Shown: in pieces, positions 44,702-55,760 of the stretch
Position numbering within the stretch: position 1 is the stretch's first letter
Layout of the letters: each line of letters starts with the position of its first letter
DNA from: Taxillus chinensis
Taxonomy: Eukaryota; Streptophyta; Magnoliopsida; Santalales; Loranthaceae
DNA: 64,000 nucleotides
NCBI GenBank assembly: GCA_023512835.1
Contig: CM042089.1
Span: 25,486,440-25,550,439, forward strand
Reading direction: 5' to 3'
The notes under the pieces: model-generated
What the model was told of the DNA's origin: nothing
The model's database searches: none
What the model saw: the letters and a program-made list of their open reading frames with translations, nothing else
Made by a program: the position numbers and the translations under genes

Positions 44702-45824
44702 TGTTGGATCAAGCCCGAATTTGGATAATGTTTGATAAAGCCCTATGTAATTTGATTTGAGATCTTTTGTGTTTTGTCTTTAATCATTGTAGAAGATATG
44801 TTATTAATCCGGAAATATACTCGTAAGAGCAAAGCTAAGGACAGGATACATAATCCTGATCCGAACGAGAGTGAGTGTCATCAAACACTTGGTAAATAAC
44901 CAAGTCCCCCATACATACGGAGTAAGAAAGTACTGATGCGGAATAAGGACCCGAGTCTTTATTCGCACGGAATAAGGAAACCAGATGCGGAGTAAGGAAT
45001 CTGGACCACTCACTCATGCGGAGTAAGGATGTGCTAGTACGGAGTAAGCCATCTGATCCTTTAAACTTGCACGGAGTAAGAAACTCGTACGGAGTAAGGA
45101 ACTCGTACGGAGTAAGGAAGCACTGACACGGACTAAGGATTCCAGTACCAAATAGAAACGGAGTAAGCAACCACTGACACGGAGTAAGGTTCCGAGCTTC
45201 ATTAGCAATGGAGTAAGGAAAATTACACCGGACCAAGAAGATGCTACTTCAACTTACCGCATTTAAAGTTATCAGCTCGTGGTGTCCCGATGTAAGACAA
45301 ACTCGTTGAGAACCTGAAGAATCTTACATGTGGATCACCCGGATATGTGGACACAACTTTAATTATACTTGGGAACTCACAAAGGCACTTATACTCTTCA
45401 AACCCAAGATCTTGATCTCCACAAACCACAAAGATCAAGGCAAAGAGATTACCGAGGAATAGTTAGTGTTTGACGCATTTCGGAACTACAAGTTCCAAGG
45501 TTATTTCTTAGGAATGTTTTTATAAATATTCATACTTGTACATTTGAAAATGTGAGTGCGAGCGAGCCTGAATCAACCCTGTGTATGCACAAGAGTTCAA
45601 AGACATAATATAAAGCTAGTGTGTGAATCCTTTTGTAAACGAGTGTAAAAGAGTCTTGCTTCTATTTTGTTGTATTTATCTTTTGATAATAAAACAAAAT
45701 ACTTCCACTATCTAGTTATCTTTCGTAGTGATTCTATCACTTAACTAGATAAGTGTTGTGTCATAAGAGAATCATAAGAGAATCAAAATAGTTTCACCCC
45801 CCTCTAGGCTCCAAGGGACCATCA
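44702..45824 (+). repeat. Copia 3' LTR
   Basis: 1123 bp, TGTTGG...CATCA, highly similar by eye to the 5' LTR (small indels and scattered substitutions; the last 150 bases diverge more). Followed by AAGCT. Confidence 0.93.
44916..45220. repeat. LTR-internal minisatellite, CGGAGTAAGGA core (3' LTR)
   Basis: Counterpart of the array in the 5' LTR. Near 45073-45118 it carries an additional CTCGTACGGAGTAAGGAA doublet absent from the 5' copy, showing array slippage after insertion. Confidence 0.85.
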
Positions 45825-45983
45825 AAGCTCTTAAATAATGGCATGAAAAGTTTGATTCATGTATGATATAAAATGGATTTAAACCAAATAAGTGTAACAA
45901 ATTCATATATTCCAAATGTGTAGATATCTCACTTGGTATAATTATTTGTATGTAGATGGTTTGGTAATATTTGGTTCAATTAT

Positions 45984-46527
45984 TGTATCACATCCCCGAA
46001 TTCTATGAGACCCAAAATTGGGAACATGACTTCCATTTATGCACACTCGAAGGGTCAAAGGGTTGGTGATTAGCACTTAAAGGACTACAAAGCAGGTGTC
46101 GTCTCAAACATTTGCCATCTATACACCATACAACAAAGGGTAAATCTATACATTCCTACTTGGTATGTAATTAATAAAAAGGAACATCGTTTTATAATAT
46201 CGTCTTATCAATCCAATATAATTTTTAGACTCATGTCTGGTGTATAATTGAACCAATATATAGTGTCATGTATCATTACATCATAACATAAAAGATTAAA
46301 TCAAATGAAAGATTGTCTAACAATCATATCCTATGGCAGCGATAAGCTAGTCCGTTAAATACCTGAAAAATGTCATCAACGTAGGATTGAGCATATATAC
46401 TCAGTACTTTATATGTTAAGTGTATAAATGTATTAGTGTAGTGCCTTATACTACCAATATAATCACTGGCCATATAATCAAACTCATTTAAAACATATAT
46501 TATAATTATGTATCACCATAGGGGATT
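45984..46527 (-). repeat. Older Gypsy LTR fragment (3' part, minus strand)
   Basis: Read on the minus strand it ends GGGGATGTGATACA at 45984 and holds the family block CACCAACCCTTTGACCCTTC near 46061-46042, parallel to the 3' ends of the other Gypsy LTRs here. It is interrupted at 46527 by the solo LTR; the part to the right is probably 48771-49011. Confidence 0.6.
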
Positions 46528-48765
46528 TGTAAAATCCTGTACTTAAAATAGACTAAGAGGTAACTTGTATTTGATTTAAGGATGTTATTTTGGTAGTTAC
46601 GATAAATATGGTCATTTTGACTATAAATGAGCTTTATTTTGTGTCTGGATGGTGCAAGGGTATTTTGGTAATATCTAGTAGTGATTTAAGAGATAGATTA
46701 GTCAATTTTATAACTTGGGAATTTAATAAGTTGCCATTAAACGGAAATTCGGGATTTGCCTTAATTAAGGGTGTTTTGGTATTTTAAAGACTTAAAAATA
46801 AGAATTTTAATGGAAAACAAAAACTAGGTTTAAAGAAATTACTTGCTGGGCAAGAAATTAATATTTTAATGCAATTAGAAGTCTTGTAAGATGTGGGAAG
46901 AAGCTCTATAAAAGGGGGAGGTCGTCCTAGGAGTTTGGTTGTTGTTTCTTTGTCTTGGAGAGCACTATCCGTTCTGGTAGGCAAAGAAGGAGAGAAACGA
47001 GAAAGGTTGAAGCTTTATGGCGTTTCCAAGTTCTAACAAGTTAGTCTGACTTGTGAAGTATTCAAGGTAGGTGATTCTACCTTTCTTTATCATTTTAGTA
47101 TTGAATGACAATTAGGTTTGATTGGATTAAGGATAGAACTTAGAATGAACAAGTTTTGCATGCAACTGTGATAAAGCTTAGAATTGTGAATTTAATCAGA
47201 ATAATTGTGTTAGGGATTAGTAACTTATTAACCGTAAAAGAGAACTTGATTGATAGAATTTTTTTTAAGGCTTAAAAACCTTACCTTTAGACTTAGGGAT
47301 TAAGTTAAGGTTTGGGAAGTCGATCAAGGTTTATCATGCGAACTAAGCGACGTATTGCTCGTACACAAGTAGGTCAATGAATTGAACATTGACTACATGG
47401 AATGATACGTTTGGGGTGCATGTATCGACATGTACATGTCGTTCACATAGTAGAAAATGGGCACAGGGCAATAAGACATGCAAGGTGCGCACGTGGTGGT
47501 GCACATAGCACTGCATGTGGTGTGTCGCCACATGCAATTTTTTTTACCTTATTTTAATTTATTTTTATATTTTTAATGCATAGAGGGTTGAAATAGCTAC
47601 AAAATGGTAGGTTTTATAAGCCAATCAGAGTTATGTGGAAATAGTTATGATATTTCGAAGTTGGAGATAAATATGAGAAAAACAGCCTACACGTGACAAG
47701 GATCACTACATCTACATGTAATCTTTTATATTTTATTTAGATTGCCAGTTAAAAACCCTTTGAAATGGTGAGTATTATAAGAAAATCAGAGGTTTGTAGA
47801 ATTAGTTATGATTTTTCAAAGTTGGGGCAGAATTTGCATTATTTTAATAACTTGTTTTGCTTTCTTTGGTTTGCCAATGGGAATTTGAGCTCGTAACCTT
47901 TAGGGGGGACCCTAAGGATCATATGAGGATTGTAGTGTGATTTTTGTTGTGATAATTGAGGTGTATGTTTGCCTTTTATATTGAGAACACATTCCGTGAT
48001 GATTTGTTGTACTAGATATTGTATTTGTGTTCCTATGTGCATAGGGTGTAGTTACCAATGTGGCATGATCGCCTAGGATGGCGATGACTATGAACCTAGA
48101 TGAGGGGGTACGATGTGATGTTGTGTTTCCCCGGGGTGGCGATTGGCTTTGAGCTTGGAAGGGGGAAGCCTTGTTTCTATTATTGAATTGGTAGTTGTAA
48201 TTCATATATATTGTGAATTGTTGTTATAAACTGATATGTTGTATTTGTTGTGCTCATTCATATTTGATTGATGTTGTGTTTATGTTATGGTTTAACACTA
48301 CACATGTACACTTGTATACAAAGCATGTAGTATTAGGATTTCATTGTTGAGTGTTGGTAAGGAGTGATAGTTTACTTACTGAGCTTTGTGCTCTACTCGT
48401 TGATTTGTTTTTTCTCCAGGTGTTGATTAGAGCTAGTGTTGGATTATGCTACTCAGTGAACTTATTTATTTAATGTATGAACTTTGTTTAGATATTTTTT
48501 TATTAACCTTATTTTTCCGGACAAGGGTCCGTGGACAGTTGTAATAATTGATTGGTTTGTGTGATGACTTTATTAATATACTTTGTATTAGTTTGGCTTT
48601 GGAAAAGTACTTTCATACCCTTGATGTATGTTGTACAGGGAATTTGGACAACACCTGCTTTGTATGTCTCTCATAGGTGCTTGTCACCAACCACTTGACC
48701 CTTCGGGTGTAGGCATGAGGAAGTCACGTGTTCGGTTTTGAATTTCTAAAATTAGAGAGGTGACA
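46528..48765 (+). mobile_element. Solo Gypsy LTR with near-perfect target duplication
   Basis: 2238-bp LTR starting TGTAAAATCCTG and ending AGAGAGGTGACA, flanked by GGATT (46523-46527) and GGATC (48766-48770), a 5-bp duplication with one mismatch. It contains the family features CACTTGACCCTTCGGGTG near its end and a CAAGGTAGGTGATTC block near 47064. No primer site follows and no polypurine tract precedes it. The mismatch and the diverged sequence suggest an older event than the 2395-4806 solo LTR. Confidence 0.8.
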
Positions 48766-49011
48766 GGATCATCCCACCAAACACCCGCGTTTCACAAAAT
48801 CAATACATAATTATAATAAACAATATAACATGTAACAACAATCAAAATCCACAACTAGAGTAATCATCATTCAATCATTCCATAATACGATATCATGTCA
48901 CATAGTATCATACAAACAATAAAATGTCTTTTCACCTTCTCTGTGTCACCACACACCACCACATTATCTAATATCACATTGCATCATATTATATCGCCAT
49001 GTCTCCTCATA
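48766..49011. other. Short AT-rich spacer, perhaps remainder of the older LTR
   Basis: 246 bases rich in CATCA/TATCA, with the first five forming the right target duplication. No coding capacity; relation to 45984-46527 is inferred from position only. Confidence 0.35.
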
Positions 49012-49175
49012 CACTATATGAATTATATACTCAGGTGGCGTTTTTTGGAACGCCACATAAATTAAATATTTGGTGGCGTTTCTAAAAAACAAATGCCACA
49101 ATAGGTTTTGAAAATTGTAGCATCTTTATTAACGCCACCCCACATAATTATTTATTGGTGTTATGTTGAAATACC
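49012..49175. repeat. CACTA terminal and subterminal repeats
   Basis: CACTATATGAATTATATACT followed by AGGTGGCGTTTTTTGGAACG, a second GGTGGCGTTTCT (about 49070) and an inverted AACGCCACC (about 49130-49138). Alternating direct and inverted copies are typical subterminal transposase-binding sites in this superfamily. Confidence 0.6.
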
Positions 49176-51051
49176 GCCCTCTAATCTTTTTTTTATCGGC
49201 GTTATTTTAAAACCATGCTTCCATTAAATCAATAAAATTATTATTACGCATAAATATTTTTTTCCTTACTCGTAATGTCTCGCATAGTCCCTAGCTAGCC
49301 GTCCTCTCGCTCGCAACATTGAAATCTTGCAACACTGAGACCGTCATCTTTGTCTTCCTCTTGCTCGCAGTCCGATTCGGCCGTTGTCCAATCTGTCATT
49401 TGTTGCATCTCTTCCACACAGATGCCAATCAAAGTCCTTCCTCCTACCGCATAATCGGAGCCTGCTGTGTAATCCCCTTTGCTGCATTATCTCCTATGAC
49501 AAATCTGAGTCCTTTGTGAACCTTTAATCGTTCATTCCTTCAAAAGTGAGACCGAATGCAATCTCTTTTCCCTAAGCTTCAATGACTTGAAATGAAATTT
49601 ATGTTGAGGTGATTTTAGGGTTTACGTGATTTATTGTTTGATTTTTTCATGTGATTTGGTTGTTAATTCTCTTGCGTTTTATATCGGTTGGTTGTATTAA
49701 TTCTCTTGCGTTGTTGGGTATTGAAGCATGGGATTAATTATTTGTTGCTGTGTTACTAGGTGTTGTTGCATTGCTGGGTATTGATTTGATGACACCCAAT
49801 ATTATAATTGTGTTTACGTCTTGATATGCTTTCACTGCTTAGATTCTTAGAAGTTGGAGTAGTTATCTTTTTGTAGGAAAATCTCTTTGTTTTCAGATTC
49901 CTACATTTATGACTAGGAAGGTTGTGGTTGTAATCTCACCCTTGATAAGCGCGATGCATGATTAATGCTTGAAACAATCCAAACATGACATCTCAACTTG
50001 TTTTCTTGGGTCTGAGCAATAGAAACTAATCCATCCATTTAATTAGTTTATACTTAAGAATGAACTATTAATAATAATATAATCAACCACTAATTTGGAG
50101 ATAAAGAATATTAATGAAAACACATTAATGAAGTACACATTAAAGAATATTCAGTCTAGGCAATTGTTTTCTTGATTGTGGTTGTTTGATTTGTTTGTTG
50201 TTTGGGGATATTGATTATTTTGATTTGTTTGTTCTCTGCATTTCGATTGCTGCCCAGTTATTACATGCATTAGAGTACTTGCAATGCTAATTGCCTCACT
50301 AGCTGCACCTATATATGTAACCAAATACACTGCAACAGTTAAATAGGTTAAGTTTTAGTGGAAGATGACACATAAACTCACAGTGCAATGTAGTAGCATT
50401 AGGATGCTACTACTTTTAGCTGTTCCCAAGAATTATTACCCTAGAATAAAACCAGGTTACTTATAAAAAAAGGAATAAAATCAAGTACGAAATTAAATTT
50501 CCTTAAATTTGAAAAACAACACCTACTAGGTATGCCAGGCATAAGACTTTAAACATAAAAGAGCATGTCACATCATTTAGATAATTTTGTAAATGATAAT
50601 TATATTTCATCCAAATGAAACCTATTTTAAATTTGTAAAATATGATGTGATTGACTTAAAGGAACTAAAATATTATTTCTGCACCATAGCCTCAAAGATT
50701 TCATTGCTCGTGAATGTGCATTTTGCTTGGAAAGCACTGTTGTAATTGATTTTCTAGAATGATTATAAATTTAACATTTTCATCTATTAACAATTAGACA
50801 AATATATAATCTTAAGATTACATTTGTTTAATTGAAATTTCAAAATCTAAAATTTTATTGAAGATCGCCCAAATGCACCTATATAGCACCCAAATGCAAT
50901 GTATAGTTGTTGCAAATTTATATTTTACCCACCTTTTCAAGGTACTAATTTCTACAATTTTAGATGTATACAATATTAATAATTCCAAATAATAGAGTTC
51001 ACCCACATTAATAACACATTTAAATGTCATTTGAGCACAGGAAGACAAACT

Positions 51052-53240
51052 ATGGATAAGAGTTAGATACAAAAATCTAGATTGAGTACCGAATATCGTC
51101 AATGTTGGGATAGTGCTATATAAAGCAATGTGTAATCCTAATAATGTAAAGATTATTTCTGATTAATTAAAATATATTTTGTTTAAATATTTATTAGATT
51201 GTATTATTCTGCTTTCTTATGTGGCTGAGCATCATAACATCTCATTGCTTGTCAAAGTCTATTACTGGGTATGTGTGAGACACATACAATAGATCCACTA
51301 ATTAGACTAAGTATAAAATTGGTTCACAATCGGTGAATAGAGTTTGGGATGCTCTATTCTGATAAGATTGTGGTGCAGACTATTTCCATAGTGAGAGTGA
51401 TCTAATCTAGGATCATTGTAAAGAGTTTACAAATAGTAGTGCCAATATGTAATCATACATATTGAACAAGACCATGATAGAATAAATTCTTTAACTAATA
51501 TCCGTTGCATTGTATGAAGAACTTTATATTTTATCGCTAGATGACTGATTTATGGATTAATCTTAATCCAAACTGTTTGATTAACTCATGTCTATAATTT
51601 ATGTCTTTGACTTATTAATGAGTGAGAGGCTTAGTGCTTCAAATACCTCGATATCTTAGAGATATAATATTATAGATAGTGGGAGCGTCAAGTCAGGTCC
51701 ATGGAATCCACTGCTTCGTTATACGAAGAGTAATGATATTCCTATGTTGTTTAATTCGGGATTCTTGGGTGAATCAAGCGCTTGTAATTATATTAGATAT
51801 AATTTATTATAAATCCTAATTCATGATTGGATCATGAATAGGTCGCCCATTAGAGAATTAATGGTAACACATGGATAAAGATATAATTAGAGAGGTTGAA
51901 CGGAATCTATTGATACCTATCTCTAATTATGAATATCATAATGGAAGATCATATCACATGACAATCGGTTATATCGATTGACAAATCATTTATTATGGAT
52001 TCTTGTAATCATATCTGATTGATCTTAGAGTGCGCTTTTAGTCCCTGATCGTGGCTCGGACTAAAACTAATAAATAATGATTTAATTGATTAATGAGATT
52101 AATTAATTAAATATTATTTATTGGAGCTTCGATTAAGTGGGTCCATTTGGTCCCTTTTGCTAGTACTGTTTATTCTTGTATGGAGTACTGGATCGTTGTG
52201 AGTTAATTCTTTGGCTGTGCTTAAGAGCTAATTAATTAACGTGTGTTAATATATATTTAAGAGTTAAATATATATCACATGGTTATTTATTTAATTAGAT
52301 TAAATAAATAAAAATAAATGTTTTATCCATTTAATGTGATTAAATGAATAGATATATTATTTATTTATTTGATAAATAAATAATATTAGATATTTATTTA
52401 ATTAGTTTTATTGCGTAATAATTATATTATTTAAAGAGTTTAAATAATATGTGTTATTATTATTTAACTAAAGGGGTGTATGCGTAATAGCACAGGGGTA
52501 ACCTTACGTCTATAAATAGATGCATAGCCTCCTAGTTTAAATGTGTGCGTGTGCAATCATTGACAACCAAGAGAGAGAGAGAGAGACAGGTGATGGCCAA
52601 CCCTAGCAGATGTGGTGTTCCTGTTCTTTGATGCAAGGGTGCCACAGCCTTGTACTCCTTGAGAAGGTGAATAGCAGAGAAGGCTATTTGGTGGTTGAAT
52701 CCAGGAGGCTGCGAGGACGATCAAAGGCAGATCATGAGTTCGTTCTTGGAGGGAAAAGAAGAGGGTTCTAGCTTTACCGTTCTTCAAGTTGGTTTCTTCT
52801 TTTCGCTTTTCGCTAAATTAAATCAGTAGATTCATGTTTAGATCCTGGTGTTTGTTTACTGGAATTAAAATTTTAAAATCCGTTTCCGCTGTGGTTAATC
52901 GTTAACTTTATTCCAGTATTCCAACAGTCAAGGAGTGTATAACTTTTTAGAGTTTGCTTCACAACATTCACGCATTACTAGGATGCTCTTTTGTCATTGT
53001 GTAAATTGCATAAACTCATTTTTTCTTAGTACAGTTGAGGTACACGACCATGTGATAGTGTATGGTTTCAGTCCAGGTTATGATTGTTGGTATCATCATG
53101 GTGCGTCTTTTCCTACAGAGACTAGCCCTGAAGATTTGAATATCCATAATCATTTTGAGGATAATACTAGTTTGGATTTACTATTACATGATGTGTTCCA
53201 AATGGATAGAGTTACTCAAAATGAAGAGCAATCAACATAA
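51052..53240 (+). pseudogene. CACTA transposase N-terminal (Transpos_assoc) exon, split by solo LTR
   Basis: Coding parts 51052-51102 and 52932-53240. The first part reads MDKS-stop-IQKSRLSTEYRQ and the second continues GVYNFLEFASQHSR, CHCVNC, VHDHVIVYGFSPGYDCWYHH and LHDVFQMD, which is the transposase-associated domain found at the N terminus of plant CACTA transposases (cysteine pair and the GF..Y..W..HG block). The stop at codon 5 sits where the family has Trp (TGG to TAG). The solo LTR and one copy of GTCAA lie between codons Gln and Gly without loss of bases. A TAA ends the frame at 53238-53240, and the catalytic part of the transposase is absent. Confidence 0.85.
51103..52926 (+). mobile_element. 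Solo LTR A (TGTTGG...CCAACA), TSD GTCAA
   Basis: 1824-bp LTR with ends TGTTGGGATAG and TTCCAACA, flanked by GTCAA at 51098-51102 and 52927-52931. A TATA box (TATAAATA) lies at 52511-52518 and a (GA)n run near 52570-52586. It is inserted in a CACTA transposase exon, whose frame rejoins exactly when it is removed. The TGTTGG/CCAACA ends suggest Ty1/Copia, but no internal sequence remains to prove this. Confidence 0.95.
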
Positions 53241-53505
53241 GAGTCAAATAAAGATATGAATAATTGCTTGCCTAGCAAAAAAAGAGGGAGGAGGGATACA
53301 TTTTCGAACTGGTAATATTCCAGAAAAATTAAGAACAAAAATTTTGGAAGTTCTGAAAATTGTCAGAGAGTGCAATACATGACTTTCATAATCTTTTGTT
53401 GGAAAATTTGCATATTATTTGGTACCTTTGGATGGATCATGGATTTTTCTTCAAAGTTCTCTAATACCCCACGAAAGAAGCAAAGTAGTGAGAGCATTCT
53501 CTCCG
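53241..53505 (+). other. Decayed CACTA sequence after the transposase stop
   Basis: A short basic run (KKRGRRDTF) and EKLRTKILEVLK in another frame may be transposase remnants; no firm domain. Bounded on the right by an LTR scrap. Confidence 0.35.
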
Positions 53506-53595
53506 TCATTGTCACCAACCCCTTGACCCTTCAGGTGCGGGCAAGGGAAAGTCATGTTCCCGGTTCTAGGTTCCTTGAAATTCGGAGATGTGACA
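53506..53595 (+). repeat. Gypsy LTR 3'-end scrap
   Basis: 90 bases running from TCACCAACCCCTTGACCC to GGAGATGTGACA, directly comparable with 59148-59230 of the large Gypsy LTR. No primer site follows in the expected place. Confidence 0.7.
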
Positions 53596-53918
53596 ACACC
53601 AATGGGGTATAAAACCCACCAAAAACAAATATGTGTAGGCTCGAACCAAAGCGGACAATATTTAACTATGGGTGCTTTGTCCTATCATAGATGATATTAG
53701 AGCCAGACCCAAGTCGGTGTGTTAGCGAAGATGGTAGGCCCTTAAGGGGTGTAATACAATGTGCCATATTGGCTGGAGGTGGGGAACAAAACGTGTTCTT
53801 AAGAGGCATGGATACCTCTATTGGTTATATGCATTTTGGGAAAGGTGCTTACACTAACAGGGTGCAAAGCCCACAAAAAATAAATCCTTACGGGCTTGGC
53901 CCAAAAGAGATAACATCT
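53596..53918 (+). mobile_element. TRIM-like repeat, left part
   Basis: Contains AAAACCCACC...CGGACAATATTTAACTATGGG (about 53612-53669) and, further on, the parallel AAAGCCCACA...GAGATAACATCT (about 53868-53918), which continues as AACTATGGG after the solo LTR. Between them lies GATATTAGAGCCAGACCC (53693-53710), close to a Met-tRNA primer site. Two direct repeats around a primer-like site with no coding region suggest a terminal-repeat-in-miniature element. Confidence 0.45.
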
Positions 53919-55704
53919 TGTTGGGATAGTGTTATATAAAGCAATTTGTAATCCTAATTATGTAGATATTATTTCTGATTAATTGAAATATATTTTATTT
54001 AAGTATTTATTAGATTGCAATATTGTGCTTTTTATATGGTTAAACATCACGACATCCTGTTATTTAATTGAAATCTATTACTGGTATATGTGGAATATAT
54101 ACAATAGATTCACTAATTAGACTAAGTATAAAATTGGTTTACAATCGATGAATGGAGTTTAGGATGCTCTGTTCTGATAAGATTGTGGTGCAGACAATTT
54201 CCATGTAGGAGTGATCTAATCTAGGATTATTGTAAAGAGTTTACAAATAGTAGCACCAATATGTAGTTATATATATTGAACAGGACCATGATAGAATAAG
54301 TTATTCAACTAATCTCTGTTGCATTGTATGCAAAACTTTATATTCTATCGCTAGATGATTAATTTATGGATTGATCTTAATCTATACTATTTGATTAACT
54401 CATGTCTATAATTCATATCTTTTAACTTATCAATGAGTGAAAGGCTTTGAGCTTCAAATACCTCGATATCTTGGAGATATAATATTATAGACAGTGAGAG
54501 CGTCAAGTTAAGTGTATGGAATCTATCGTTTCATTATGTGAAGAGTAGTGATATTCCCATGTTGTTTAATTCAGAATTCTTGGGTGAATGAAGCGCTTAT
54601 AGCTATATTGAATATGGTTTATTATAAATTCTAATTTATGATTGGATCATGAATAGGTTACCCATTAGAGAATTAATGGTAGCACGTGGACAAAGATATA
54701 ATTATAAAGGTTGAACGGAATTTATTGATACCTGTCTCTAATTATGAATATCATAGTGGAAGATTATATCACATGACAATCAATTAGATCGATGGACAAG
54801 TTCTTTGTTATGAATTCTTGTAATTATATCTTCTTAACCTTAGAGTGTAGTTTTAGTACGTGATCATGGCTTGAACTAAAATTAATAAAAATGATTTAAT
54901 TGATTAAAAAAATAATTAATTAAATATTATTTATTGGAGTTTTGATTAAGTAGGTTCCTTTGATCCCTCTAATTAGTACCGTTTATTATTGTATGGAGTG
55001 CTGAATTATTGTGAGATAATTCTCTAGCTGTATTTAAAAGCTAATTATTTAATGTGTGTTAATATATATTTAAGAGTTAAATATATATTGAATGATTATT
55101 TATTTAACTAGATTAAATAAATATTTTATCCATTTAATATGGTTAAATGAATAATTATATTATTTATTTATTTAATAATAGGTTGCACAATAATCATATT
55201 ATTTAAAAAGTTTAAATAATTATGAATATTATATATTATCATTATTTAACTAAATAGGTGTATGCGTAATAGCACAGGGGTAACCTTAAGTCTATAAATA
55301 AATACATATCCTATTAGGTTAAAGTAAGTGCGCATGTGAAATCATTGACGAATAAGAGAGAGAGATAGGTGACGACTAACCCTAGCAAAGGGGGTTTTCC
55401 TGTTCTTTAATCCAAGGGTGCCACAACCCTATATTTCTTGAGAAGGTGAATAACAGAGAGGGCTAAGTGATGGTAGCATCTAGGAGGCTGCAAGGACGAC
55501 CAAAGGCTGATTGCGAGTTCGTTCTTGAAGGAAAAAAATAGGGTTCTATCTTTACTGTTCTTCAGATTGGTTTTTTCTTTTATTTATTTACAGAATTAGA
55601 TTAATTGATTCATGTTTAGATCCTAGTGTTTGATTACTGGATAAAAAAAATTAAAATCCGTTTCTGCTATAGCTAATTGTTAATCCAATTCTAGCATTCC
55701 AGCA
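53919..55704 (+). mobile_element. Solo LTR B, same family as A, TSD CATCT
   Basis: 1786-bp LTR, near-parallel to 51103-52926 throughout (start TGTTGGGATAG, TATAAATA at 55293-55300, end ATTCCAGCA, one change from CCAACA). Flanked by CATCT at 53914-53918 and 55705-55709. Its own duplication proves an insertion separate from copy A. It is the more diverged of the two. Confidence 0.94.
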
Positions 55705-55760
55705 CATCTAACTATGGGTAGTTCGGGCCATCATATTGTAAAGCTCTTCTTTTAGATAAC
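55705..55760 (+). repeat. TRIM-like repeat, right part
   Basis: AACTATGGGTAGTTCGGGCC continues the repeat broken by solo LTR B. Only a few tens of bases can be assigned. Confidence 0.4.

Larger units (their letters stand above)
35418..45824 (+). mobile_element. Complete but decayed Ty1/Copia retrotransposon (10.4 kb)
   Basis: Starts TGTTGGATCAAG and ends GGGACCATCA, with AAGCT on both outer sides (35413-35417 and 45825-45829), a perfect 5-bp duplication. The 5' LTR is about 35418-36520 and the 3' LTR 44702-45824, preceded by a polypurine tract. Domain order protease, integrase, reverse transcriptase, RNase H identifies Copia. Most of gag is missing: only about 0.4 kb separates LTR and protease. 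The stretch between RNase H and 3' LTR is about 4.5 kb, much longer than in simple Copia elements and similar in layout to SIRE/Maximus-type elements with an additional ORF. The coding region is ruined by indels, so any movement would need help in trans. Confidence 0.93.
49012..53500 (+). mobile_element. CACTA (En/Spm) transposon remnant, left end plus transposase start
   Basis: CACTA at 49012-49016 is followed by subterminal GGTGGCGTTT / AACGCCAC repeats (49032-49140), a common form of plant CACTA ends. A transposase N terminus begins at 51052. The element is split by the solo LTR 51103-52926, decays after about 53240 and meets an LTR scrap at about 53506; no right CACTA end is found. The stretch 49220-51051 between terminus and transposase has no supported gene (the small frame 49319-49519 has no domain). 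Confidence 0.65.

Noticed and set aside
49319..49519. 66-codon plus-strand frame with a hydrophobic start
   Set aside because: No domain, no conservation clue, and inside the non-coding left part of the CACTA element.
51103..55704. Single retrotransposon with two 1.8-kb LTRs and a 1-kb interior
   Set aside because: Each LTR has its own distinct 5-bp target duplication, and the DNA between them is CACTA transposase and TRIM-like sequence.
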